This document shows positions 1-8,187 of a DNA stretch of 55,900 nt, one piece after another. The stretch covers positions 1-55,900 of the forward strand of contig JAGRPB010000012.1 in NCBI GenBank assembly GCA_020439945.1. Direction: 5' to 3'. How positions within the stretch are numbered: the stretch's first letter is position 1; each line of letters starts with the position of its first letter. The translations under genes were made by a program, and so were the position numbers. The DNA comes from Verrucomicrobiia bacterium. Its GTDB lineage: Bacteria > Verrucomicrobiota > Verrucomicrobiia > Verrucomicrobiales > DEV007. Under the pieces are notes generated by a model. It made no database searches and was not told the DNA's origin. It saw only the letters and a list, made by a program, of their open reading frames with translations.

Positions 1-2
1 CC

Positions 3-1763
3 GGACAGCTCCGGCAGGAAGGCGATCACTTCGCCCTCCAGGGTTCCCTGGACACGCTGACCATTCCGGCTTCGCTTCGGGACCTGCTGATGGCCCGTCT
101 CGATCGCCTCGGTTCCGCCAAGGAAATCGCACAGATTGGCGCCTGCATCGGGAGGGAATTTTCCTCCGAGCTGCTCGAATATGTTTCGGGACTGAGTGGC
201 GAGGAACTCGGAGAATCGCTGGAGGCACTCGTCACAGCGGAACTCGTCACCCGACACAACTCGCCCTCGCTTCATTTCTATCGCTTCAAACACGCACTGA
301 TTCAGGACGCGGCTTACGATTCTCTGCTCAAGAGCACCCGCAGCGAACTCCACGGAAAGATTGCCCGCATCCTCGAGACCGATTTCGCCGATCGCGTGAG
401 CGGCGCTCCCGAGCGGCTGGCCCACCACCACACCAAGGCCGGCAATCTCGCCGAAGCCATTCCTTTGTGGCGGCAGGCGGGCATCCTGGCGGTGGGTCGT
501 GTCGCCATGCAGGAAGCGGTGGCCCATTTTCAGAAGGGCCTGAAATTGATCGAACGCCTTCCGTCGTCCTCGCAACGCGACAAGATCGAACTGAGCATTC
601 GCGAACCTCTCAACGCCGCCTGGACCGGACTGCACGGCTGGGCCGCGCCCGAGGTGGGAGAAAACGCGGCCGCGGTTCTTCAGTTGTCCGAGCGCCAGGA
701 CAATGCCCAGAGTCTCATGCTCGCGATGTGGTGGGTCTGGACCAGCACGATCACCCAGGGAAGAATCGCGGATTCGGGGCAATGGGTTGAACGGCTTCTG
801 GCGGAAGGGGATGACGCCGGCGACAAAGATCTGGGTATCCTCGGGCACGCCACGGCCATGGTGCAGCATTTCCTGAGCGGACGGTTGCACGAATCGCGGG
901 AACAGACCGATCTGGCGCTCGCTCTCTGGGAACCGCGTCACGCCAAGTGGTGGATTCAGCTGACCGGTTTCGACATGCGCACTTTCGTCGAGGTGTATGC
1001 CTGCCAGTTGGTCTGGATCATGGGATATCCGGATCAGGCCAGCCGGATGAGCGACAAATGCGTCGCCTATGCCCGCTCCAGCGGCCAGGTTTTCAACCTG
1101 ATGTGGGCGCTCACATTCAGCGCCTACGTCTTTGCCTATCGCAGGGAACCGGAACGTCTGCTGGATCGTCTCGATGAAGCGGATTTTCTGGCCCGGGAAC
1201 AGGGCCTCGCGTTCATCTACGAAGTCTCGGTTCCCCAGGCCAAGGGGATCGCCGAACTCCTCAAAGGACGACCGCGAGAGGCGATTACTCTTTTGCGCCA
1301 GGGAATCGATCGCTGGACGCAGACCGGTGGCAATGTCCGCATTCCCTTGCTGAAAGCGGCGCTGGCCCAGGCCGTGGCACTGGAGGGCGATTCCCAACGC
1401 GCCCTGGAACTCGTCGACGAATGCCTCGAACAGATTCATCGCGCCAATGGTCAGGAACGTCTCTGGCTGGCTGAGGTGCTGAGAATCAAAGGAAGCATCC
1501 TCATCGGACAGGGCCGCGACGACGAGGCGGAGACGCAGCTGAAAGACTCGATCGAATGCGCTCGCGAACAGCAGGCCAAGTCCTGGGAATTGCGGAGCGC
1601 GACCACCCTCGCGGCTCTGCTGGTGAAGAAAGGACAACACGATGTCGCCCGCGGTTATCTCGCCCCGATCTACGAATGGTTCAGCGAAGGCGCCGAAACA
1701 CCTGACCTGGTGGAGGCGAGAACGTTGCTCGCCGAACTATCCGCCTTTCAGGAAGCGGGTTGA
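3..1763 (+). CDS. C-terminal part of a large ATPase/TPR regulator (adenylate-cyclase-associated type), 5' end outside window
   Basis: The reading frame is open from the first bases of the window, so the true start lies upstream; the ATG at 90 is internal. The peptide before and around it (IPASLRDLLMARLDRLG) is the junction typical of bacterial class III adenylate/guanylate cyclases and MalT-like regulators in which an AAA/NTPase module is followed by TPR repeats. Downstream comes a winged-helix-like stretch (FKHALIQDAAYDSLL, about residues 95-110 of the visible part), then helical TPR-like repeats to the end (for example ALELVDECLEQIHRANG and AETQLKDSIECAREQQA). The catalytic cyclase or kinase domain, if present, is outside the window, so enzymatic identity is open. 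Family assignment is inferred from this junction and the TPR tail. The next gene is 63 bp downstream on the same strand. Confidence 0.75.
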   Translation, partial: GQLRQEGDHFALQGSLDTLTIPASLRDLLMARLDRLGSAKEIAQIGACIGREFSSELLEYVSGLSGEELGESLEALVTAELVTRHNSPSLHFYRFKHALIQDAAYDSLLKSTRSELHGKIARILETDFADRVSGAPERLAHHHTKAGNLAEAIPLWRQAGILAVGRVAMQEAVAHFQKGLKLIERLPSSSQRDKIELSIREPLNAAWTGLHGWAAPEVGENAAAVLQLSERQDNAQSLMLAMWWVWTSTITQGRIADSGQWVERLLAEGDDAGDKDLGILGHATAMVQHFLSGRLHESREQTDLALALWEPRHAKWWIQLTGFDMRTFVEVYACQLVWIMGYPDQASRMSDKCVAYARSSGQVFNLMWALTFSAYVFAYRREPERLLDRLDEADFLAREQGLAFIYEVSVPQAKGIAELLKGRPREAITLLRQGIDRWTQTGGNVRIPLLKAALAQAVALEGDSQRALELVDECLEQIHRANGQERLWLAEVLRIKGSILIGQGRDDEAETQLKDSIECAREQQAKSWELRSATTLAALLVKKGQHDVARGYLAPIYEWFSEGAETPDLVEARTLLAELSAFQEAG

Positions 1764-1826
1764 CTTGACCGACGATTCTTCAGACCATCATCCAACCAAC
1801 CCGGAAACCCACCGAAGACACCCATC

Positions 1827-2261
1827 ATGAGCACGAAACATCACACGGAAAAATTGAATCCGGACCTCGATCCCGGTTTGCTCAAGGCCCACAAAGCCTA
1901 CGAAGCCGCGATCAACTCCAACGACACCGAGCAAGTGATGGCGATGTACGACAAGGACGCGGAGATCCTTCAGCCCGATGGCCCCATCGTGACCGGCCTC
2001 GACAACATCCGGCAATGGGTCGCCGACTACTTCGGCGCCTATCACACCCACTGGACCAAGATCCCGACCAAGAACTTCGTCTTCGGCGATTTCGGTTTCG
2101 ACGAGGGAATCGACACGGCGGTGGACACCCCGCGGGACGGTGGCAAACCCATCCATTGGGACTGCAAAGGCATCCTCGTCTACAAGCGTCAGGAAAACGG
2201 CGAGTGGCGCATTTTTCGAGACATCTGGAACAACACCACGCCGCCGAAAGAGGGTGATTGA
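1827..2261 (+). CDS. NTF2-like / SnoaL-like (DUF4440-type) protein
   Basis: A 144-residue cytoplasmic protein without signal peptide. The pattern '[21 protein letters not shown]' (about residues 20-40) followed by '[13 protein letters not shown]' is the helix-loop signature of the NTF2-like cone fold used by SnoaL/DUF4440 ketosteroid-isomerase-like proteins, and the length is usual for the family. Such proteins bind small hydrophobic ligands or act as accessory isomerases; no substrate can be named. The ATG at 1827 gives the natural N-terminus. The stop codon (2259-2261) lies about 50 bp before the preferred start of the TrpB2-like gene, so the two may be cotranscribed. Confidence 0.75.
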   Translation: MSTKHHTEKLNPDLDPGLLKAHKAYEAAINSNDTEQVMAMYDKDAEILQPDGPIVTGLDNIRQWVADYFGAYHTHWTKIPTKNFVFGDFGFDEGIDTAVDTPRDGGKPIHWDCKGILVYKRQENGEWRIFRDIWNNTTPPKEGD

Positions 2262-2311
2262 GTCGTTTCGACCTCAAGCCTCATCAACGTTCATTTCAAC
2301 TTCTTCGATTC

Positions 2312-3634
2312 GTGAGCCAAGCCATCCAATTCCCGCTCGGAGCCGACGGGCTTCCCACCCATTGGTATAACCTGCTGTCGGATTTCACCGAACCACTGCC
2401 GCCTCCGCTGCACCCCGGCACCGGCGAACCCATCACGCCGGACCTGATGGAGGCGCTCCTGCCTCCCACGCTGGTCGAGCAGGAGATGACGGGCGAGGAG
2501 ATGATCGAGATTCCCCAGGAAGTTCGCGATGTCTACGCCCTCTATCGTCCCACCCCGCTGCTCCGGGCGGTGCGATTGGAAAAGGCTCTCCAGACCCCGG
2601 CCCACATCTACTACAAGTACGAGGGCGTGAGCCCGGTCGGCAGCCACAAGCCGAACACCGCCATTCCCCAGGCTTACTACAACAAGATGGCCGGCACCCA
2701 GCGCCTGGCCACGGAAACCGGCGCCGGGCAGTGGGGTTCGGCGCTGGCCTTTGCCTGCAGCATCTTCGGCCTCGAATGCACCGTCTACATGGTGAAAATC
2801 AGTTTCGAGCAGAAACCCTACCGGAAACTGCTCATGGAAACCTACGGGGCCACCATCCACGCCAGCCCCAGCGATCGGACCGAGTTCGGACGCAAGATGC
2901 TCGCCGAGGATCCCGACAGCCGCGGCAGTCTCGGCATCGCCATCTCCGAGGCTCTCGAGGACCGCGCCACGCATCCGGAGACGACCAAATATTCGCTAGG
3001 CAGCGTGCTCAATCACGTTTGCCTGCACCAGACCGTCATCGGTCAGGAATCCATCCAACAGATGGAAATGGCCGGCGAGGAACCCGACATCGTCATCGGA
3101 TGCTCCGGCGGCGGCAGCAACTTTGCCGGCATGGCCTTCCCGTTCGTGCGGAAAAAAATCAAGGAACAGAAAAACTATCGCATCATCGCCGTGGAACCGG
3201 CTTCCTGTCCCTCGATGACCAAGGGCGAGCTGCGCTATGATTTCGGCGACACCGCGCAGACCACGCCGCTCATGATGATGCACACCCTCGGCCATGACTT
3301 CATGCCGCCGAGCATTCACGCGGGCGGGCTACGCTACCACGGCATGTCTCCGATGGTGAGCCACTGTCTCAAGCTCGGCCTCATTGAAGCCACGGCGGTT
3401 CCTCAGCTCAAGGTCTTCGAGGCCGCCGTGCAGTTCGCGCGCTCCGAAGGCATCGTGCCCGCTCCGGAATCCGCTCACGGAATCGCGACCGCGATTGACG
3501 AGGCGATCCGCTGCCGGGAAGAGAACACGAAAAAAGTGATCGTGTTCAACCTCAGCGGCCACGGACTGTTCGACCTGTCGGCCTACGACAGTTATCTGAA
3601 CGGCCGAATGCAGGAATCAGGCGACGACGCATGA
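2312..3634 (+). CDS. trpB2: TrpB2-like pyridoxal-phosphate enzyme (tryptophan synthase beta-like)
   Basis: Fold-type II PLP enzyme of the TrpB2 branch, which joins indole and serine to make tryptophan, often without a TrpA partner nearby. The N-terminal block THWYNLL...LPPPLHPGT (about residues 16-37) is diagnostic for TrpB2 rather than TrpB1. The PLP lysine is K113 in [11 protein letters not shown], and the phosphate-binding glycine run is CSGGGSNF. Starting at the GTG at 2312 gives 440 residues, close to family length; an upstream in-frame TTG at 2258 would add 18 residues unlike the family and overlap the previous stop. No other trp gene is in the window, so a role in a side reaction or salvage is possible. 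Confidence 0.85.
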   Translation: MSQAIQFPLGADGLPTHWYNLLSDFTEPLPPPLHPGTGEPITPDLMEALLPPTLVEQEMTGEEMIEIPQEVRDVYALYRPTPLLRAVRLEKALQTPAHIYYKYEGVSPVGSHKPNTAIPQAYYNKMAGTQRLATETGAGQWGSALAFACSIFGLECTVYMVKISFEQKPYRKLLMETYGATIHASPSDRTEFGRKMLAEDPDSRGSLGIAISEALEDRATHPETTKYSLGSVLNHVCLHQTVIGQESIQQMEMAGEEPDIVIGCSGGGSNFAGMAFPFVRKKIKEQKNYRIIAVEPASCPSMTKGELRYDFGDTAQTTPLMMMHTLGHDFMPPSIHAGGLRYHGMSPMVSHCLKLGLIEATAVPQLKVFEAAVQFARSEGIVPAPESAHGIATAIDEAIRCREENTKKVIVFNLSGHGLFDLSAYDSYLNGRMQESGDDA

Positions 3635-3671
3635 CCGAGCGTGGAACGCGCCAACGGTTGCGCTCCCGTCT

Positions 3672-3694
3672 TTCCCGACCGAAATAGTCGGGAA
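3672..3694. promoter_or_regulatory. Perfect dyad directly upstream of the Rrf2 gene, candidate operator
   Basis: TTCCCGAC at 3672-3679 and GTCGGGAA at 3687-3694 are perfect 8-bp inverted arms around a 7-bp AT-rich centre, and the dyad ends 4 bp before the ATG of the Rrf2-family regulator. Position and symmetry suit an autoregulatory operator bound by a winged-helix dimer. The 10-mer TTTCCCGACC recurs once as a half-site at 4138-4147, just upstream of rarA. There is no T-run after the dyad, so it is not an intrinsic terminator. Confidence 0.5.
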
Positions 3695-3698
3695 TATC

Positions 3699-4136
3699 AT
3701 GACGATTTCCCGGAAAGCGGAGTATGCCCTGCGGGCGGTGGTGATCCTGGCGGCGGCGGCACCGGACCGCCCCATGCAGATTCATGACCTGGCCGAGTCG
3801 GGAAAAATCCCGGCGAAATTCCTCGAGCAAATTCTCCTGACCCTGAAACGCGGCGGCCTCCTGCGAAGCAAACGCGGGGTCGGGGGCGGCTACCACCTGG
3901 AGAAACCCGCCCGTCAGATCACCGTGGGCGACATCGTCGCACTGATCGATGGCGGACTCTGCCACCTCGCCGCTCACGGTCAGGATTCCGGAACCGCCGA
4001 GTTTCCCGGCGCCCGCGGCCTGCGCGATTCGCTCACGGAAATCGATGAACTGGTCAACGAAAAGCTCGCGTCACTGACGATCGAGGAGATCCTCAACCGC
4101 GACGAACCCGACGCGATGCTGGCCTTCGGCATCTGA
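3699..4136 (+). CDS. Rrf2-family transcriptional regulator
   Basis: A 145-residue winged-helix regulator. The opening MTISRKAEYALRAVVILA, the PAKFLEQILLTLKRGGLL recognition-helix region and the wing RSKRGVGGGYHL are hallmark Rrf2 features (about residues 1-70). Iron-sulfur members such as IscR and NsrR use three cysteines in the C-terminal half; here only one cysteine is visible (GGLCHLAA, about residue 88). This member therefore probably does not carry the classical cluster and may sense something else or act CymR-like. The ATG at 3699 follows a 23-bp dyad at 3672-3694 that could be its own operator. rarA starts 20 bp downstream on the same strand. Confidence 0.85.
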   Translation: MTISRKAEYALRAVVILAAAAPDRPMQIHDLAESGKIPAKFLEQILLTLKRGGLLRSKRGVGGGYHLEKPARQITVGDIVALIDGGLCHLAAHGQDSGTAEFPGARGLRDSLTEIDELVNEKLASLTIEEILNRDEPDAMLAFGI

Positions 4137-4156
4137 TTTTCCCGACCACTACCTCG

Positions 4157-5593
4157 ATGAGCGATCGCGACAAAGCAGACGATCTGTTCGGACCCGAGGG
4201 CGATTCAACAGGGTTGAATCCGGGAACCGACCCTCTTGAATCGGAGGAAGCCCCCGCCATTTCCACCGTCGATGCCAGCCAGCCGCTCGCCGCGCGGATG
4301 CGTCCCCGCAATCTGGACGAGTATGTCGGTCAGCGGCACATCCTCGGCGAGGGAAAACTCCTCCGCCGCGCGGTGGAGGCCGATCGCTTCACCTCGCTGA
4401 TTTTCTACGGTCCGCCCGGGGTCGGGAAAACCAGCCTCGCCGAACTCATCGCCCGCCGCACCGAATCGCGTTTCATCAACCTGAGCGGCGTCGAAAGCAA
4501 CGTCGCCGAGATCCGCAAGGCCGTCGAAGCCGCCCGCTCCATCCTGCGCACCCGCAAGCTGGTAACGACCTTGTTCGTCGACGAGATCCATCGTTTCAAC
4601 AAGGCGCAGCAGGACGTGCTCCTGCCCCACATCGAGCGAGGCACGGTGCGATTCATCGGCGCCACGACCCACAATCCGTTTTTTTACATCAACAGTCCGC
4701 TGGTCAGCCGCAGCCAGGTGTTTCAACTGGAGCCGCTTGAGGAAATCGATCTTGCCGAACTGCTCCAGGCCGCGATCCACGATCCCGAACGCGGTTTTGG
4801 AAAATTGGCACTGGAGGTTTCCGAAGAGGCGGCGGCGCATCTCGTCCGCATGTGCGATGGCGACGCCCGCAAGCTGCTGACCTCCTTCGAACTCGCCGTG
4901 CTGACGACTGATCCCGACGAAGAAAACGGAAACATCGTGATCGATCTGGAAGTCGCCGAGGATTCCATCCAGCGAAAGACCATCGTCTATGACGCCGACG
5001 GCGACGCCCACTACGACACCATCAGCGCCTTTATTAAAAGCATCCGCGGTTCCGATCCCGACGCCGCGCTCTACTGGTTGGCGAAAATGCTCCACGCCGG
5101 CGAGGACATCCGCTTCATCGCGCGACGCCTGGTCATTTCCGCCAGCGAAGACATCGGGATGGCAGACAGCAACGGACTCCGTGTCGCCGTCGCCGCCCAG
5201 CAGGCCGTCGAGTTCATCGGCATGCCCGAGGCCCGCATTCCCCTCGCCCACGCCACCGTCTACCTGGCGACAGCGCCCAAGAGTAACCGCGCCTACGCCG
5301 CCATCGACCGCGCGCTGAAGGACGTCCGCGAAGGCCGCACCCTCCCCGTTCCCGCCCACCTGCGCACCAAGACCCGCAAGAAACTCGGCGTCGAAGGCGG
5401 AGCCCTCTCCGAATCGGAGACCGCCTACCAGTATAGCCACGACTACGAAGGCGCCTACGTCCCCCAGGCCTACCTCCCCGAAGGCCGCGTCTATTACGAG
5501 CCCGGCGAGCAAGGCATGGAAAAACGCGTCGCCGAGCGGCTCGAATACTGGCGGGCCCAGTTTGAGGCGGCTCAGCACGAAGAGCAAACGTAG
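4157..5593 (+). CDS. rarA: Replication-associated recombination protein A (RarA/MgsA AAA+ ATPase)
   Basis: AAA+ clamp-loader-like ATPase that acts at stalled replication forks. Visible motifs are Walker A GPPGVGKTS (K91), Walker B LFVDEIHRFNKAQQDVLLP, sensor-1 GATTHNPFFYINSPLVSR, and a C-terminal tetramerisation region with ALYWLAKMLHAGEDIRFIARRL. The family core normally starts near QPLAARMRP; here that is residue 42, so the protein carries a 40-residue N-terminal extension. Residues 16-29 of the extension (D-S-T-G-L-N-P-G-T-D-P-L-E-S) are encoded by a copy of the dispersed palindrome 'family B'. The stop codon TAG (5591-5593) belongs to the conserved edge of another dispersed repeat (family A). 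Both ends of the gene have therefore been shaped by repeat insertion. Confidence 0.92.
   Translation: MSDRDKADDLFGPEGDSTGLNPGTDPLESEEAPAISTVDASQPLAARMRPRNLDEYVGQRHILGEGKLLRRAVEADRFTSLIFYGPPGVGKTSLAELIARRTESRFINLSGVESNVAEIRKAVEAARSILRTRKLVTTLFVDEIHRFNKAQQDVLLPHIERGTVRFIGATTHNPFFYINSPLVSRSQVFQLEPLEEIDLAELLQAAIHDPERGFGKLALEVSEEAAAHLVRMCDGDARKLLTSFELAVLTTDPDEENGNIVIDLEVAEDSIQRKTIVYDADGDAHYDTISAFIKSIRGSDPDAALYWLAKMLHAGEDIRFIARRLVISASEDIGMADSNGLRVAVAAQQAVEFIGMPEARIPLAHATVYLATAPKSNRAYAAIDRALKDVREGRTLPVPAHLRTKTRKKLGVEGGALSESETAYQYSHDYEGAYVPQAYLPEGRVYYEPGEQGMEKRVAERLEYWRAQFEAAQHEEQT
4202..4243. repeat. Family B palindrome pair inside the rarA coding region
   Basis: TTCAACAGGGTTGAA (4204-4218) is a 6-bp-stem hairpin with loop AGG. 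Eleven bases on comes ACCCTCTTGAA, a decayed inverted copy. The same pair occurs between genes at 16427, 34533 and 45496 and at the start of the gene at 55174. Here it is in frame and translated. Confidence 0.65.
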
Positions 5594-5673
5594 AACGGGT
5601 CTCCAGGCCCGTTCCTGCGCATGATTCCTGCCTCTCTGGGCCGGAGATGGAGCGGGCCTGGAGACCCGCTCTA
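5591..5673. repeat. Family A repeat: inverted pair of hairpins after rarA
   Basis: The left hairpin is GAACGGG / CCCGTTC (5593-5614) with loop TCTCCAGG. The right hairpin is GAGCGGG / CCCGCTC (5650-5671) with loop CCTGGAGA, the reverse complement of the left loop. The stems differ by a compensatory A-T to G-C change, so pairing is conserved. Outer flanks are GTAG on the left and CTAC on the right. The architecture matches REP doublets (REPINs). A single unit of the same family lies at 16391-16415. The rarA stop codon lies inside the left edge. Confidence 0.75.
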
Positions 5674-5805
5674 CGGCGATACGTCCAAATCCCGATTCTC
5701 CGTCAGATTTCCATCAAATCCGAGAGCAAGGCAGGCGGCAGGAAGACGGAAACATAAAATATTTTCCAAATATTAAATAATTTTCATAATTATTTGCAAA
5801 ATTTA

Positions 5806-5833
5806 TTGCAGATCTCCGGTTTGCTGATAAAAT
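5806..5833 (+). promoter_or_regulatory. Candidate sigma70-type promoter for the orphan gene at 5869
   Basis: TTGCAG (5806-5811) and TAAAAT (5828-5833) are separated by 16 bp within a strongly AT-rich island (about 5752-5860) that stands out from the GC-rich surroundings. It ends about 35 bp before the ATG at 5869. This is a pattern match only. Confidence 0.4.
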
Positions 5834-5868
5834 TTCCATAACTTCAATATTTTTGAGTCCTAAACAAT

Positions 5869-6426
5869 ATGAAGGCAGCCCCTTCTTCGAGACCGACGAA
5901 TCTCATTCCGTTTCCCATCGAATCCCTCAACCGCTCCGGAAAATCCGCCATGAAGACTTTCAATCCGGTTCCCACGCTCGATCAGTTCCAACGGCACGCG
6001 ATCGATCAGATCTGTCTCTCGGAAGATCAATCGCAGGTGAGTTTCAGTGTGGAACTGGAGCACGACCACATCACCCAGCGCCTGCTGTTCGGGCTGCTCG
6101 ACGAGAATCGGGAACGCGGCGCCTGCGTGGCGATCTACCCGGCCACCGGTGAAGTCTGCGACCTGACCAACGGCGGCGGCGTGATCGGCTACCTGTCCCT
6201 GTCCCCGATGCTCCCCGGCCAGCCGATTCACTGCGAACTGCTGATTTACAAATACGGTCCCAACTACGTCTGCACGGCCCGCATCTGCGGCGAGACCTTT
6301 CTCTACCCGGCCTTCGTGCTGGAAGGTCAGCCCCGCCTCACGGCGCTGGTCGGTTACGATTCCGGCGCGGGCGTCCAGTGGGACGAGGAAAAACTCAGCG
6401 TCTCCAGCGTCCAGGCCGTGGCCTGA
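5869..6426 (+). CDS. Hypothetical protein, family not recognised
   Basis: A 185-residue protein that I cannot place. It has no signal peptide or membrane segment. After a basic, proline-rich N-terminus (residues 1-35) it continues as a mixed, beta-rich sequence with hydrophobic strands such as VSFSVELEHDHITQRLLFGLL and PIHCELLIYKYGPNYVCTARI, so a single globular beta domain is likely. A second in-frame ATG at 5950 (MKTFNPVP) would remove the low-complexity leader and is a plausible alternative start. The gene stands alone: an AT-rich promoter island lies in front and a strong intrinsic terminator (6506-6548) behind, suggesting its own, possibly high, expression. Confidence 0.6.
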   Translation: MKAAPSSRPTNLIPFPIESLNRSGKSAMKTFNPVPTLDQFQRHAIDQICLSEDQSQVSFSVELEHDHITQRLLFGLLDENRERGACVAIYPATGEVCDLTNGGGVIGYLSLSPMLPGQPIHCELLIYKYGPNYVCTARICGETFLYPAFVLEGQPRLTALVGYDSGAGVQWDEEKLSVSSVQAVA

Positions 6427-6505
6427 TATTCGATTCTCCCCCGGTTTTCTCTGTCTGATACGTCGCGCTCTCCTTTGACCACCTTTTTTCTGGGTTCGCG
6501 TCCGG

Positions 6506-6548
6506 AAAACCCCGATCCTTGTCATGGGGGATCGGGGTTTTCTATTTT
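6506..6548 (+). terminator. Rho-independent terminator
   Basis: AAAACCCCGATCC (6506-6518) pairs perfectly with GGATCGGGGTTTT (6529-6541) over 13 bp around a 10-nt loop, followed by a T-rich tail. It ends transcription of the orphan gene and insulates mgtE. The A-tract on the other side means it could also work in reverse. Confidence 0.85.
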
Positions 6549-6613
6549 TGGGGAGCCCCTGGCTCCTCGATTCGATGTTGTGTTTCTCAACGGGCTGTCG
6601 AGATTGACGGGCC

Positions 6614-8029
6614 GTGACTTCCGCCTCTCCGTCCCCATCGGATGCCCAGCATCCCGTGCTGCCCGAGACGATCCTCGCCGCCCTGCGGGCCGAGGATCGC
6701 GAGGTGCTGGTGGACATCTGTCGCCAGGCCCATCCCGGCGATATCGAGGCGGCCTTCGAGCAGCTCGGTGAAGAGGAGCGCGAGACTTTCCTCCATGCGC
6801 TTCCCATCGGCGTTCTGACCGAGCTGACCGACTACCTCCCGGCGGCGGCGATCGAGCGCCGGGTGCGTTCGCTGTCCCAGGATGAACGCCGCGAGGTGCT
6901 GGAGTCGATGTCGGATGATGAACTGGTCGACCTGCTCCAGGAAGTGTCCGATGAGGAACGGCCGGAGCTGATCGAGCTGTTGCCGGAAGACATGCGGGAA
7001 ATCTCCGCGGATCTCCTCCAGTTCGACGAACACACCGCCGGCGGCCGCATGACCACGGCGATCGCGAAGATCCGCGCGTCGATGACGATTCGAGAGGCTC
7101 TGGCCCAGCTCAAGGAGCAGCAGGAGGAAACCGAGATCCTGAGCCGCATCTACGTGGTCGACAATGAGGGTCGCCTGCTCGGCAAAATCCGGCTCAGGGA
7201 TCTGGCCTTCAATCCCCGCAGCGCGAATGTGGAGGAATTCATGGATGGCGACCAGATCGCGATCCAGGCGATCGCCGACCAGGAGGAAGCCGCCCAGATG
7301 ATCGCGCGCTACGACATGCTGGCACTGCCGGTGGTCGACTCGGAATTCCACCTCCTCGGGGTGATCACCCACGATGACGCGCTCGACATTCTCGAGGAGG
7401 AACACACCGAGGATATCGAACGAGCGAGCGGGATCGCCGGGGATCGCGGCGATTTCGCCTACTTGCAGACGCCGGTGACGACGCACCTGCGGCGGCGTTT
7501 TTTCTGGGTGCTGGGACTGGCGTTCATGTCGCTGTTTTCCGGGTTCGTGATGCACCGCTACGAATCGGTCTTCACCGCTCACTTCATTCTCGCGCTCTAC
7601 CTGCCCATGGTCGTGGCCGCGGGAGGCAATACCGGCGCCCAGGCGGCCACCATGGTGATCCGGTCGATGTCGCTGGGGGAACTGGCGCCGCGATCGTTCT
7701 GGCGCGTGATCTGGAAGGAAATGCGGATCGGCCTCATGCTGGGCGGTCTGCTCGGGATCTGCATCGCGCTCCAGATCCAGTTCTTCCTGCCCAAAGGCCT
7801 CTTCGGCATCGATTCCAACGCCTCACTCCTTCACCTCGCCGGCGTCGTCGCGCTGGCGCTCACCGTTCAGGTCACTTCGTCGACCTTTCTCGGCGCGGCG
7901 CTGCCGCTGGGTGCGAAGGCCTTTCGCCTCGATCCCGCCGTGGTGGCCTCGCCGGCGATCACTTCCTTCGTGGATGTGACTGGCATGTTCATCTATTTCA
8001 CCCTGGCGAGATGGTTGCTCGCTTTTTAA
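6614..8029 (+). CDS. mgtE: MgtE-type magnesium transporter
   Basis: A 471-residue inner-membrane Mg2+ channel/transporter. The acidic MgtE N domain is at about residues 15-140 (helical repeats such as LSQDERREVLESMSDDELVDLL). Two CBS domains follow at about 145-270 (RIYVVDNEGRLLGKIRLRDL and LPVVDSEFHLLGVITHDDAL), which sense Mg2+ and gate the pore. The C-terminal transmembrane region (about 298-471) contains the family pore motif PMVVAAGGNTGAQAATM. Translation starts at a GTG (6614); the residues before the N domain are a short serine/proline leader. It is monocistronic between the terminator at 6506 and a 158-bp gap. Confidence 0.95.
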   Translation: MTSASPSPSDAQHPVLPETILAALRAEDREVLVDICRQAHPGDIEAAFEQLGEEERETFLHALPIGVLTELTDYLPAAAIERRVRSLSQDERREVLESMSDDELVDLLQEVSDEERPELIELLPEDMREISADLLQFDEHTAGGRMTTAIAKIRASMTIREALAQLKEQQEETEILSRIYVVDNEGRLLGKIRLRDLAFNPRSANVEEFMDGDQIAIQAIADQEEAAQMIARYDMLALPVVDSEFHLLGVITHDDALDILEEEHTEDIERASGIAGDRGDFAYLQTPVTTHLRRRFFWVLGLAFMSLFSGFVMHRYESVFTAHFILALYLPMVVAAGGNTGAQAATMVIRSMSLGELAPRSFWRVIWKEMRIGLMLGGLLGICIALQIQFFLPKGLFGIDSNASLLHLAGVVALALTVQVTSSTFLGAALPLGAKAFRLDPAVVASPAITSFVDVTGMFIYFTLARWLLAF

Positions 8030-8187
8030 AAATCGGATCGCGAGCGTTTTCCCCTTTTTTTGGGATTTGAGTGGTCAGAGGGGGTAAAATTGAGTTACTA
8101 TCTCAGCTCGAGTGTCAGAGGGGCTGTTTCGTTAAATTCGCGGGTCGGAGCACTAGCTAGGTGCTTGGACTCCGCCATCGGGTCGTG

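Noticed and set aside
4205..5587. 460-codon frame antisense to rarA
   Set aside because: Shadow of the rarA reading frame: no recognisable domain, and it ends at the boundaries of the real gene.
8030..8160. Gap upstream of the giant gene searched for promoter, riboswitch or repeat
   Set aside because: Pyrimidine-rich with GGTCAGAGGGGG and TGTCAGAGGGGC similar blocks, but no convincing box, hairpin or repeat pair.
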